Made by a program: the position numbers and the translations under genes
Notes under the pieces: model-generated
Databases searched by the model: none
What the model saw: the letters and a program-made list of their open reading frames with translations, nothing else
Told to the model about the DNA's origin: nothing
Assembly: GCA_037102815.1 (NCBI GenBank)
Contig: BTPP01000003.1
Span: forward strand, 2,666,001 to 2,730,000
Direction of reading: 5' to 3'
DNA: 64,000 nt
Source of the DNA: Neurospora intermedia
Lineage: Eukaryota > Ascomycota > Sordariomycetes > Sordariales > Sordariaceae
Shown: positions 37,901 through 48,507 of the stretch, piece by piece
How the letters are laid out: each line of letters opens with the position of its first letter
Position numbering within the stretch: position 1 is the stretch's first letter

Positions 37901-38840
37901 TTCGCACATCCCACACCCGCATACGATGATCTAGGCAAATAGTGAACAAAAAGGCGGCGCCATCAATGCCCGCATTCGTAATGGCAGTCGACGTAGCTGC
38001 TGTTAGCTCCATGTTGGTGTTGCCATACCGCACCGTCGGGTCTCGCTTAAAAGGAACCAGCTTTTGTAAGCTTTGTCCCCATCCGGCAACGTTATAGATC
38101 GTCTCTTTCCACTGGGCGCCGTTTGCTGTAAGAGTTTGTCAGCAGGTTCTTCCGGCAACAACGCGGACGCGGCAGTGCTCACCGTTCGCTCTACTATGCC
38201 TGTCGAACCTGAGTATCCCCCCATCGTGCATTGTAACAATAAGCTGTTCGTGGTTCACAACCACGAGCCGGTGTGGTTGTTTGAAGCCAAACCCAGGCGG
38301 CGAGTACGACTTGCAAAGCTCGCCCAGCCCGCCATCGGTTGCTGGCCTCTTCCTGAAGTGATCTGGGCGAAGAGTGATGGTGTGAAGCTGGTTGGACTGG
38401 TCCACGACATGGACGCAAAGGGCATCATGGGCCTCTGGGTCGGAAAAGCCAATGCAAGAGGTTCTTATCGGCGAGGAGAAGCGCAGGTTCAAGACCAAGG
38501 GCGCGTCGATATCGTTGTGTTGTTGGTGGGGGTTTGGTTTGCAGACATCGGCCGCGCGGATGCTCAGGACGGTGTCGTTCTCGAGGACCCGCCAATGGAA
38601 AGCACGGGGCGAGACATGGTGCTTTCGGTAGTATACTGATGAAGCAGTGGCTATGTTGCGGGTTCGGTAGGCCTTCTCGTCGTCGGCGGCGTTGATGGCA
38701 CGCGCGCTTGCTGTTGTCGACCTGCTGAAGGAGCTGTGGTTGTGCGATCCGACGCGGATCTGGACAATCGACGACGACGTGGATGGCTCGAGGTTAAGGC
38801 GCGTCTCTTTGTAGAGAATCTCAAAATCCCGTGCGCTCAT
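34929..38840 (-). CDS. NUP120: Nucleoporin NUP120/NUP160, Y-complex subunit
   Basis: Scaffold nucleoporin of the Y (Nup84/Nup107) complex at the nuclear pore. Exons 38183-38840 and 34929-38125 (57-nt intron, GTGAGC donor) give 1284 residues. The N-terminal part has the family's beta-propeller features: LYKETRLNLEP near the start, AFLFTICLDHRMRVWDVRTG and SLDIWTLADFAV. The rest is alpha-helical. The splice join restores SRANANGAQWKETIYNVAGWG. I chose ATG 38840 (MSARDFEILYKETRLNL) because homologues begin close to the LYKETRL motif; the frame stays open to 38999. Near the C-terminus there is an 11-residue Gln run and a basic KKKKT stretch that could act as a nuclear signal. Confidence 0.93.
35217..35250. 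repeat. CAG/CAA repeat coding for poly-Gln in NUP120
   Basis: Eleven consecutive Gln codons, read on the minus strand, mixing CAA and CAG, in a low-complexity part of the nucleoporin tail. Confidence 0.85.
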
Positions 38841-39736
38841 CTTGTTCCCATGGGTATCTTCCGGTGCGGTATAGGAAATGTCGAGAGTTTGCTGTCGCGC
38901 TTTTTGGAGATGCAAACGCGGTTGTTGCTTTTGCTTTAGAATTTCTGGCCGCCCACTGCAGCAGAAGTTCAACTGTTCAAGTTCCCAAGCACAGCGCAAC
39001 GCTGCAAGCGTAGCAGTTGCAGCGGGTCAGTCAATCGCTGGCGTGGTTGGTGGGGAAACTCGGTGCTAAACCCAAGTATCCTGCGCTAGTGAGAGACTAT
39101 GCGAATAGGATACACAGGTACGTATACTACAAGGTACGTCACACCAGGAAGGAATCAAGAGCCTTCCGACCGATCTCTTTGAAATCCGCGATTTTGTTGA
39201 CAACGCTCAATGGATGATAGCCCTTAATCTGTAACTTGAACCCACAGAGCGTATCTTTTGTCATGACACCTTCCATCGAAGATCATGTGGTGCGTGGCCT
39301 GTTGTCTCACGAATATGGACGACAGCAACTTGGATTTCAATAAAATTTCCTTGACGTTAACGAGAGCTTCAGCTTTGGTGGTATGGTTTTTGGAATATCA
39401 AACCTGCAACACTTGCCCTCAGCATCGAGATGCTGCTTCTGCACAGGTCAAATGATCAGTGGGCGAGATGAATTTAACAGCTTCACCTCGTCGATTGCGT
39501 TAAGAAAAAAAACAAAACAGTGTACCGTAGTTATTGATAACTTTACCAACTCCCAAGTTTTACCAGTCATACCAGACAAGTGTGACGCCAGGCTGCCCTC
39601 CCATGCTAACAATAAAAACGCGCTATGTCCATTAAAAACACACATTATCCTTATACCGTCAAATCAGCAACCCCTTGCGTCCCTAGATTGTTGTATGAAT
39701 CTCGTGTTGATTCGCTGTCGCCATCCCCGCTGAAAA
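38841..39736. other. Spacer between NUP120 start and RAD51 stop
   Basis: About 900 nt; expected to hold the NUP120 promoter and leader and the RAD51 3' UTR. No further gene seen. Confidence 0.5.
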
Positions 39737-40927
39737 CTACTGATTCATCTTCTCCATATCCTTCGGGCTAGGATCACCGATGCCGTCCTCGTTGATGGCA
39801 AACAAGCAGTCGCTCTCTGGTAAACATGGGCTGTCGTAGATCTTTGCAATTCTGGTCTCTCCGCGGCCCTTCTTCAGGCTGATGCGAGTAGTACTGGCGT
39901 GCGCAATGATGTTGCCACCAATTGGCTTTTTGGGGTCTGGATTGAACATGGCAGATGGACCACCATCAACCTGCGCCACGACCTGGTTGGTGATCACCAC
40001 CGCAATACCAAACTCGTCGGCAAGGCGCTGGAGTGTGCGCATGAACTTTGCGAGATGGGTTTGGCGAGAACTGAGTTCGCCACGACCCAGGAAGTCCGTT
40101 CTGTAGAGCGAGGTCGCGGAGTCGACAATCAACAGACTGAAGCGGGTCTCGCACATCATGGCTGCGGCCTGGTTCAGGAGCTGCAGCTGATGGTCCGAAT
40201 TGTAGGCTCTTGCGTACGCAACGTTGTCAAGAACTTCTTCGCCTGAGAGACCGTATCGGTTGGCCACTGCTAGGAGACGGACAGGCCGGAAGGTACCTTC
40301 AGTGTCGATGTAGAGACATTTTCCCTCACCACCCCCCATGTCGAAGGGAAGCTGGCATGTTACCGCTAGAGTATGGCAGATCTGCGACTTTCCTGTTCTG
40401 AACTCTCCAAAAATTTCGGTGACACTGCCGGTCTCGATACCACCAGCCAATAGTGTGTCCAGATTTTTGGAGCCTGTCGTGATGGAAATCAGTTCGCTGC
40501 GGCGCTGGTGCATCTCCGTCGCAGTGGTAAAACCCATGGGCACAAGTTTAGAGGCTTTATGATAATGTCAGTATGCAGTCCCAAAACGGAATCTCCAAGT
40601 ATGTCAAATGCTGGCTACTGACCTTCTGCCAGGATTTTCCCTGCCTTTTGCTCCGAAATACCTTTGATCTGCTCCAGTACCCTCCGGGGGGTATAAGCAA
40701 CAGATTCAACGGTGTTGAAGCCTCCATCAACAATCAGCTGAATGTCTCGCTTGGTAAGTCCGGCAACACCCTAGGCAAGTCAGTTGGTTGTTTGCAAGCC
40801 GGATGGATCCATTGAAGCAAGTGACCCGTACCTCTAGAGCAGAAAGTGGTGTTGGGGCGCCTGGGTTTGGTATCCCGCTGTCGTCCTCCATGTTGGCGGA
40901 CTCATCGTACTCCTCGTTGTTCGACAT
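39737..40927 (-). CDS. RAD51: DNA repair recombinase RAD51 (MEI-3)
   Basis: ATP-dependent strand-exchange protein of homologous recombination. Exons 40832-40927, 40623-40770 and 39737-40554 give 353 residues, the same length as Neurospora MEI-3. The N-terminal helix-hairpin-helix part is visible ([20 protein letters not shown]). Walker A is GEFRTGKS at residues 131-138 and Walker B is LLIVDS from residue 222. The linker [33 protein letters not shown] and the DNA-binding loop region around [17 protein letters not shown] are typical of RAD51. It is assigned to RAD51 rather than DMC1 because of these features and its acidic N-terminus, though the two are close. Introns are 61 nt (GTACGG donor) and 68 nt (GTCAGT donor). 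No MluI-type (ACGCGT) box was seen upstream. Confidence 0.96.
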
Positions 40928-42179
40928 CGTGCTATTTGCTGTGCTCTTCGGTGCACAAATTTCGGGATTTCTTCACGTTTGGTGATGGTATAACGAGCAG
41001 CGAGCGAAAGAGTTTTGGATATGGCCACAGAAAAGCAAGACAGAAAGGCGCAAGAAAAAAAAAAGCGAGCGGGACTGGAGCCAAGGATTCGCAAATGTTG
41101 ACAGAGGCGAAAACAGCAGGCAAGAGCGCGACCCGCGTCCTACAAATTGGGGAAGTGCGACACGTTAACATGTGACCTGGATGACCAATCCAGCCCAGCA
41201 TGCGGGATACTACCCGACACTATTGGCCCCGCCGGATGCCTAGATTCAGTGGAGACGGGAATGACAGGCGACAGGATCCATGGTTCCCCTGTGGGGTCCG
41301 CTACATACCGAGCGGTCACCCCTGGGGGTTTGTCAATTCATGACAATTCCCTACACTACGAACACTAGGTACTCCCCGTGAACATTGTGACAGGCGACTT
41401 TGAATATACGGCCTACACCGATACAGAGATACAATTTTTATGCTATCCTACATATTTCTGTTCCTACCTACTGCCCTCTGTCCGTCACTCCCGGAAACCA
41501 TTCGAAATACATTTGCGGCCAGGGTCCTTTTCATGATACGCAGGAGTGTATGACACCCATTACTTAAACCCTCCAGACTCGCCAAACTATCAGCATTCCA
41601 TCCCCGCCTCTCGATACAGCAACTCTCCGCCAAATAGATACAGAAATCCCGAAACGGCGTTTTAGACGCATTGCGTTTCCAATGAGAACACCCTATCCAA
41701 AGAGGAGACAACAACTCTTGCTCATTGGGTTCTCGACCCGGCCGCCTCTTCCGAGTTTTTGCCACCTCGGTTTCCAGGACCAAGTATCTAGGTATCACAG
41801 TCATCAAAGACGTCTGCCGCATGTGTCCCATTTGAACAAATCTCAGGGAACACCCACAAAAGAAAACCGCAAGAATTGCCCACCAATGTAACTGTTGGAG
41901 AGGCCGATGTGTGCTCCTCACTCACTACCTCCGTTCATACCCAGGCACACGACTACCCTGGCTACCTGGCCAATTACCTCACCATCCTCCTTTCCCCTTC
42001 CCCCCCTTCCCTGCGGACTGTTAAGATGCGTCATGGTTTATCCTGGGCTCTATACCCGGAGTTCCAAGCCTTCCCACAGGTAGGACCTTAAAACCCGTCA
42101 TTGACTCTCCGAGCAGCAGATCTGTTGTTAGGTGTAAAATGCAAATTTCTAGGTCCGAAGGTCGGCTCAGGGACAGTGA
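40928..42179. other. Spacer between RAD51 start and the small membrane-protein gene
   Basis: About 1.25 kb. It should contain the RAD51 promoter and the 3' UTR of the next gene on the same strand. A minus-strand frame at 41448-41921 has no recognisable features. Confidence 0.5.
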
Positions 42180-43220
42180 TTATCTTGGGCTTTGTATCCT
42201 CCTGCTGTGCTGCTGATATATCACCTGCAAGGAGGGAGTGCCGAAGGGATCACCGACTGCGACATCTCTTCCAGCAGCTCCTCTTGGCTCATACAGTCTT
42301 TCCCCTCCTTCGCCACCGCTGGATGAGTTATAGGACCTTCCACTGCCGCTTCTCGGTAACCGTTGATGGGCGGAATCAGAGTAGGAGTCGCCTGATTTAG
42401 AACCAGTGCCTCGCTGGTCTCCCCTGGAAGGACCACCAATATACCCATCCCGGGCCTCTTGTTGTCGTTGAGAGTTTCTGGTCGGTACATATATGTCATG
42501 GACTGCTGGTCTTTGTGGCGACTGTGCTCCTCCGTCTTGGCCTTCGAGTCTTTGGAGGGTATCTTCGTTCAAAGCATGGGGAATCCGCAACCCGTGGCGA
42601 TGAGGGTAATCATGCCTCTGGTCTCGTGGGATGGGTGGGGGGATTGCCCCTGATGAGGCACTCTCCAGCGACTCGGAATCTGTCAGTCCTTGCAAGAGTG
42701 AGCCGTCGGGGGTAACAAGGCTTCTTGCCGTTGTCGTGACACCTGCTGCCCCCTTTATCTTCTCCCTCCTCTGCTGCTCCGCGCCCAGATACACCAGCGT
42801 CACCGCCGAGGTAGGTTTTGTTTCGGTAGGTGTCGCCGGTCTCGAAATCCAAATGCCGTCAACTTGGACGCCGCTCTGGATCGCCCGGACCCCAAAGGGG
42901 ATGGTGCTGGCTGCTGCGCGCTTGGAAGAGGTAGGTCGGAGTCCCGTGCTGCGCATGTCATTGATCCGCGCCTTCTTTTCCTCGTCCAAGATCTCTTGTT
43001 TTCGTACGATGCGGTTCGTCCACCACAGCTTGACCAAACCGGCGCAGAAGACGGCTACTATCGCTACGGCAAGCGCCTTGGGATAAGTATCAGCGAACTG
43101 GCATCTTCTAAACGGGGATTCAGGGCAAAGAGGAAGGAAGGGTTTAGTATTGGTGTCGTGACTTACAAAGGTCATCTGCTGCCATAGCTCCCATGACATG
43201 AAGAAAGTTTCCTTGGCCAT
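42180..43220 (-). CDS. Uncharacterised single-pass membrane protein
   Basis: Exons 43167-43220 and 42180-43097 give 323 residues. After MAKETFFMSWELWQQMTF the first exon ends at a GTAAGT donor; the 69-nt intron is a multiple of three without a stop, so retention would add 23 residues. One strong transmembrane helix follows at about residues 25-43 (ALAVAIVAVFCAGLVKLWW). A charged, probably coiled stretch comes next (NRIVRKQEILDEEKKARIND), then a short segment that looks conserved (IPFGVRAIQSGVQVDGIWIS, about residue 85), and a long Ser/Gly/Arg-rich disordered tail. The short N-terminus before the helix suggests a signal-anchor or tail-out arrangement; the organelle cannot be told. No function assigned. 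Confidence 0.8.
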   Translation of the reverse strand: MAKETFFMSWELWQQMTFVSHDTNTKPFLPLCPESPFRRCQFADTYPKALAVAIVAVFCAGLVKLWWTNRIVRKQEILDEEKKARINDMRSTGLRPTSSKRAAASTIPFGVRAIQSGVQVDGIWISRPATPTETKPTSAVTLVYLGAEQQRREKIKGAAGVTTTARSLVTPDGSLLQGLTDSESLESASSGAIPPPIPRDQRHDYPHRHGLRIPHALNEDTLQRLEGQDGGAQSPQRPAVHDIYVPTRNSQRQQEARDGYIGGPSRGDQRGTGSKSGDSYSDSAHQRLPRSGSGRSYNSSSGGEGGERLYEPRGAAGRDVAVGDPFGTPSLQVIYQQHSRRIQSPR

Positions 43221-46200
43221 TTTAGTGTCTCGACTAACTTTCTGCGGCGTCAACGAAGTTTGAGAGCTTCACTCAAGCCCGTGTTATCTTTAGTATTTAA
43301 AGATAGAAAGAGTTGTGATCTGATGAAGGCTGATACCAGCCTCTTAATCAACCAAAAGACGAGCAAACGGTCGTTGCCACGTCAGTTGGGTGAATTACAA
43401 AATTCGGTAGGGAAAACAGCCGTTTTGCGGGAGTGAACTTGACCGCACTTTGTTCGGTTTCGGGTGCTTGCAGTGTTGTCTTGAAGTCTCAGGCGAGTGT
43501 TGCCGCTCCGATGACCAAGCAAGACTGGAAGGATTCGCTTTGGATAATATGATCTGAATAGAGAGATGAAGAACACGGCCCGGTTATTGGCTTTCAAAGG
43601 CCAAATATAGAATATATGGCTCGTAGAGCTTGGTCAAGTCCTCGTTCGCACCCTGCGCGGATAGTAGATGGGACCAAAGATCGTCTTAGGACTCCGCACC
43701 TTGAATTGTTCTGGCGCCTTCGAGATAATCAACTGATGAAAATGAAGTCTCCGAGATGGAATCCAGGACTCCTGTAAAAGAAGGGAGCCCTTTCCGTACC
43801 AGGGTGGGAATTGGATGTCTTGTTATCCTTTCTGAATTCCTTAACTATCGGCAACTTCTTTTCCCTTTCCAAGAGTTCAGAACCAAACCGTCAAGAGAAG
43901 GAACTTGATCTCTCGGGATACATAGGATGGAAGCCCAGCAATAGGGTTCTCGAAGAGCTAGTCGGGGCAAATACGAAGAGCGTGTAACGGGTGACGACGC
44001 TTCAGTCCCAACATGACTTTCCTAAAGCCCCTGTTCGGGTCGGGTGCCTGCATTAGCAAGGCTGATGTGATCACCAACGCATGGCGTATAACGGGATCCA
44101 GGCTTAATGAAGCTGCAAGGGCTTGTATCCTTGAGTTGGAATTTCTAATAACAGCATGAGATATATAGCGAGCAAACGATAGCCAGCGCTAAACCGCAGA
44201 GCTTGATCTCCTTCAACCATGATAGGCCCCGGCATAGCTTGTGTAATGGGTTTTTGTTCACATTTTTGCGTCGTAGGGCACGCTGAGCCTTGCAGACGAT
44301 AGTGAAAAACTGTCCAGACTAAATGACTGAGCTGACGACGCAAGTAGGAAATGGTTCGAGAGTGTTAAAAAGAGAAGAATAATTATAAGAGTATGTATGG
44401 TGGTCTGGGCAGTATGTACGTGATCTTCGGACCCTGATCGACCGAAACGCAGGTCGATGGGCCACTGCAACCGGGGCGACAGGTCTTTGGGCTAGAACAC
44501 ATGATGAGCAATAGCCATCAACGAGAGAAAATCTGTACATCAGCTTTGAACTTGAACAAAGGGATCTTCAAGTCCGTGGTGTCGAGACTGGGTTGTGTGC
44601 AGTAGTGAAAAGGTGGTATGAATGGGTGGGTAACGCTGCACGGCCGATAGCTGAGTTTAAAATTATCCAGAGAAATGGCAAACAGAACACACGATGATGC
44701 TCATGAAGCATTGTGCATTTAACTCACAAAGACATCAAAGCTACTTGAAGTGGTAGAGGTAGTCTGACGGAACCTTGACCCGATTTCCGCGTGGTGTTTT
44801 GCCTGGAATTCATCCATATTGTGGGTAACTTTGTCTGCCCCGGATCCTCGCGTCGTACTAGCCGGCAGATTGCTTCAAAAAATAGAGAATGAATGTCGCA
44901 GCACGCCATTCCCGTGTGGTGTTTATCCAGCTAGGTAGTTAGAACATAGGTACTTTGTGCAACGGTGCGCCAAGAATATCTGCGACGAGAACACGATCGA
45001 ACACAAGTCTTGACAACTCGAAAATGTTGCTGTCATTTCCATTATGTTTGCTGGTGTAGCGACACTGGGTATTTCAGATAAGTAAGATCAGGTACTGCCA
45101 GTACCTTGTGTCTTCGGAAATATAGTAGGTGATAGAGATTTTGGTGGTGTTAAGTTCTTGACCTGGAATGGAACTAATAGGGAAAGAGAAAAGCCGCGAA
45201 AGTACGAACGGAAAGTTCAAGGGTAGAAACATGGCGAGTGAGGCAGTCACGGCAAAACGCAAGGACTCAACTACACTCCTTCCCTAGGCTGTTCTTCCCT
45301 TCCACCTGGCTTGTACCATAGGGCATCACAGAGATAGGGAAAGACATATCGTACGGAAGAGGCCATTAACAACAGAATGGGAACACCAACGATGAAGCCT
45401 TCAGCACAAGATAGAGAACATACAACAGTGCTGCCCTTCCCTTCCACAACCAGGCACATGAGTCGAGCAGAAACAAAGGCGGAGAAAATGGTTCGGCGAA
45501 CCAGGGATGGGCAAGGGGAAAGGGAAGGGGAAGGGGAAGGGGAAGGGGAAAGGATAATTACCCGCTTGAAGTGAGGATTGAACCCATGTGTTCCCGGACT
45601 ACAAGCGGTATGAACCATTACGTACAGCTGCAACTTATATGAGAGCCCATGATTTCCTTGGAAGGAAGCAGTGGGAGGTATAATATGTACGTGTTGACAA
45701 TTGCAGTGGATATTTATTGGGGAGTGTTGTCGTCACGGTGCTACTCCAGCTCGAAGTAGGCTGGTGGAGTGGTAATTCACCTATGTCGCACTCACCCGGA
45801 CTAGACTGGCGTTCTGAATGCAGCATCGTGCACGCTTCCTCTTTCATAGAAGTTTAAGATGCTCTATCAAGAACATATCTACAGATGGGTCGGTCAACTC
45901 AGTCCTTTACTGCTCTTGTACCAAAGACAAGAGGCGGTGGAACCATTGCAGCTTTCTCGGTTCTTGAAACTGACTGACCAAGGGTCAGAAAGAAACGTTA
46001 CCGTTCGTATCCTTGATGATACGAGGCTGTAGTCTACATATCAAGTGGCTGAGACGCACTAATTTCTCATGTATATAGCTCAGGAAGCTGTTTGGATAGA
46101 AAGAATTGCGATGGGCTACCAGGAACACATGAAAAGAGAGAATAATATCATGTACCACACATGTGGCATCACAACGCAGGTGGAGAGCAATGCCCAAACT

Positions 46201-46905
46201 AAACCAAGCTAACTGATATTGTTTCAGTAACCTACAAGGAAACAAAGAGGTCATCAAAAGCATGAAGCAGCAAATACATTTGGCCGGAACCCCGAATGTA
46301 CCACTGCCAATTGTCTCCTTGATCTTAGAGACACAGAAGCCCTGAGATACCGCATTCAGACCAACGGCAGTATTCATGCCAAAATAGCGTTCAAACTTGT
46401 CCTGTGCTACCGCAAAAAAGCAACCCCCAAAGCGACCGAGTGCAACGAAATCCCATTATGAAAAGCACGAATTAAAACAAAAGCATGACAAAGACGCGCC
46501 TTGTAACTACCCCCAGGAACTCCTAGAAAGTGTCCCCCTTTTACTCCATGTGGTGAATGCGTGTGTGAGAAGCCTCGTGGTGATCCATATGCAAGGCTGT
46601 GCGGAACAGAACGTCCGATGGGTATCCTGAGAGAAAGTATAGAAGTGAAGTCTGGGGAGCGTCTGGCGACGCGGCCATTATATGTTGCGCTAAGAGGTCG
46701 ATGATTACTTCTTCTCGAGGGATGGATGCTAAATCAAAACTCTTACCGTTTAGAAAATTTCCGCTTGTTTTCGATCCAATTAGGCGTTGGCGTCGAACTC
46801 GAGATAAGCTTCCCCGCATGACGCCGAGTTTGTACAATCCGAAAAAGGATTTGGAATGGGAAGGCGGCAATCGGGCCTGGTCGCCGACTGAGCGTCTGGA
46901 TGTAT
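43221..46905. other. Gene-poor spacer with a GGGGAA microsatellite
   Basis: About 3.7 kb with only short unrelated frames on both strands. No domain, splice-linked exon set or RNA gene could be supported. A tRNA T-arm-like string near 45560-45600 was examined and rejected. The last part (46.4-46.9 kb) should contain the 3' UTR of the C2H2/RING-like gene. Confidence 0.45.
45513..45553. repeat. GGGGAA purine microsatellite
   Basis: About six to seven tandem GGGAA/GGGGAA units forming a pure purine strand of roughly 40 nt in non-coding DNA. Confidence 0.85.
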
Positions 46906-48507
46906 TCACCTGATATCAAGTTGGAACGGCTTGAAACGCCCCCCTATCGTAGCGCAGTTCGGACACTTCCGACGGGCTCCTTGCTCAAGCATCAGAACAT
47001 CGACACATGCCCGGCACAAGCCGCATATGCATTCGGTACACGCATAAGATTCCCGAAGCAAAGAAACTTCCCGGCACGCAGCGCAGTAGATTTGCGTGTT
47101 CTGCGATGAGTAGCTCGGAGATGAATCCGACAGTCCCCGGGATCCGATATGAAAGTTCTCTCCGCTTTCACCACTCTCGACCGATGGGAAGGCATCCGTA
47201 GCCTCAGGATTGTACGATGGCGGAGTGAGCGCCTGCTGCAGCGGCGATGCTTGATAACTCGTATAGTTGTAGTGCTGCTGGAGAGGGGGCAAAGATGATC
47301 GATGAATCGATACAGGTGAACGGGGAATCTGACTAGTCAGACGTGGATTGAATTTTGCAGGGCCTTGCGAACTCACTGGCGTCCTATCCTCGTCTATGTC
47401 TTCCGTTGCTGAAGTGGCTGCATCGATAAGATCCTCCCAGCGCTTTCCAAAATCAGCCGAAGGTTCGGCGGATGAAGCTTTCCTGTCGCTGCCTCCGGGC
47501 CGCAGAAGCTCATGCTGGCTATCATTTTGTAACCGACGAAGCCATTCAGATGTAGCACCTTTGGATCTCTTGCCTTGGTGGCCTCGTTTGGATATCGACT
47601 GCCTTCGAGTGCGAGTGGGGCCTAATGTTCGATGCAGTGGCGGAAGAGTTGATGATCGGCCAGGGGGCGAGTTTGATAAGATTGAAGGTAAAATTTCTCT
47701 TGGTCTTCCCGAGTCATAACCGGAGTAGGGTGCGCTCGTCACGTCGGCGTTTGTGAGGTGTATTGGGGGCAACTCAATCGATGACCTCGGCCTTCTCTTT
47801 CCTTCGTGATCTGAATGCCAGTCCTGTGGTAAAACAAAGAAACATTTAGCAGAGCGAAAAGGACGTGGAAGAAGTCCCTGATACGAAGGACAAACCCAGA
47901 TTATCCAACTTACATTATCGGATTCCCAGCCTTGCTCCAGTTTGTGATTGTGTAGCTGCGCAAGGGCTGTTGCGGCAGGAAGCAGTGCAGCTCCTGTATA
48001 CTGCTCCTCGCTATTTCGAGGTGTCCCTGGAGCACTCGAGCCATCTCTATGATAAGCATGCGAAAGCCCCTTAGCCTGACCTGCATGTGCAGAAGGCCCT
48101 GGAGTTGACTGGGTTTGAGGTCGTTCGTTTGGCTGCGTCTTGATCATGAGCAAGAAGCTCTCCTCGGTGGCAGGGAGCTTGGAAATGTAGTGCTCTGGGT
48201 GCGCTCGACGGATGTGCTCCTGCATGGAGCGATATCTCTTCTCCTAGATGTGAGGATTACCATCAGCTGATCCTATCCATGACATGTCAGGTGCAACGAT
48301 AATGACCGAAAGGGCTGTAAGTGACGGCTGATGTTTTGATTGACAATGGTGTAGGCGGTGTAAGCTAGGATATGCTGAAAGTGAGCAACTTACACCTATG
48401 CAGCGCTTGCGACAACTTGAGCCATCTTGGTTGCGCAACGGACAGACAACCTCATTATTGGCGTCGGTGATCGAGAACGAGGAAGTGAGGGATGTCCTAG
48501 GCGGCAT
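46906..48507 (-). CDS. C2H2-like plus C-terminal RING-like zinc protein, function unknown
   Basis: Exons 48394-48507, 47914-48243 and 46906-47823 give 453 residues. The N-terminus carries a conserved Cys/His module: CPLRNQDGSSCRKRC, then after the first intron EKRYRSMQEHIRRAH, resembling a degenerate C2H2 finger. The middle is disordered and rich in Ser and Pro, with a basic patch (KRGHQGKRSKGA) that may be a nuclear signal. The C-terminal ~60 residues form a second Cys cluster (CAAC, CTECICGLCRAC, CPNC) that resembles a RING variant lacking His, followed by a conserved-looking GGRFKPFQLD end. This pairing suggests a nuclear regulator or an E3-like protein, but activity is not shown. Introns are 150 nt (GTAAGT donor) and 90 nt. 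A further possible 48-nt in-frame intron lies at 47329-47376. Confidence 0.82.

Noticed and set aside
45560-45635. tRNA-like T-arm string (GGGTTCAATCC on the minus strand)
   Set aside because: The T stem pairs imperfectly and no 5' half that pairs with the acceptor end, and no anticodon arm, could be found at the right distance.
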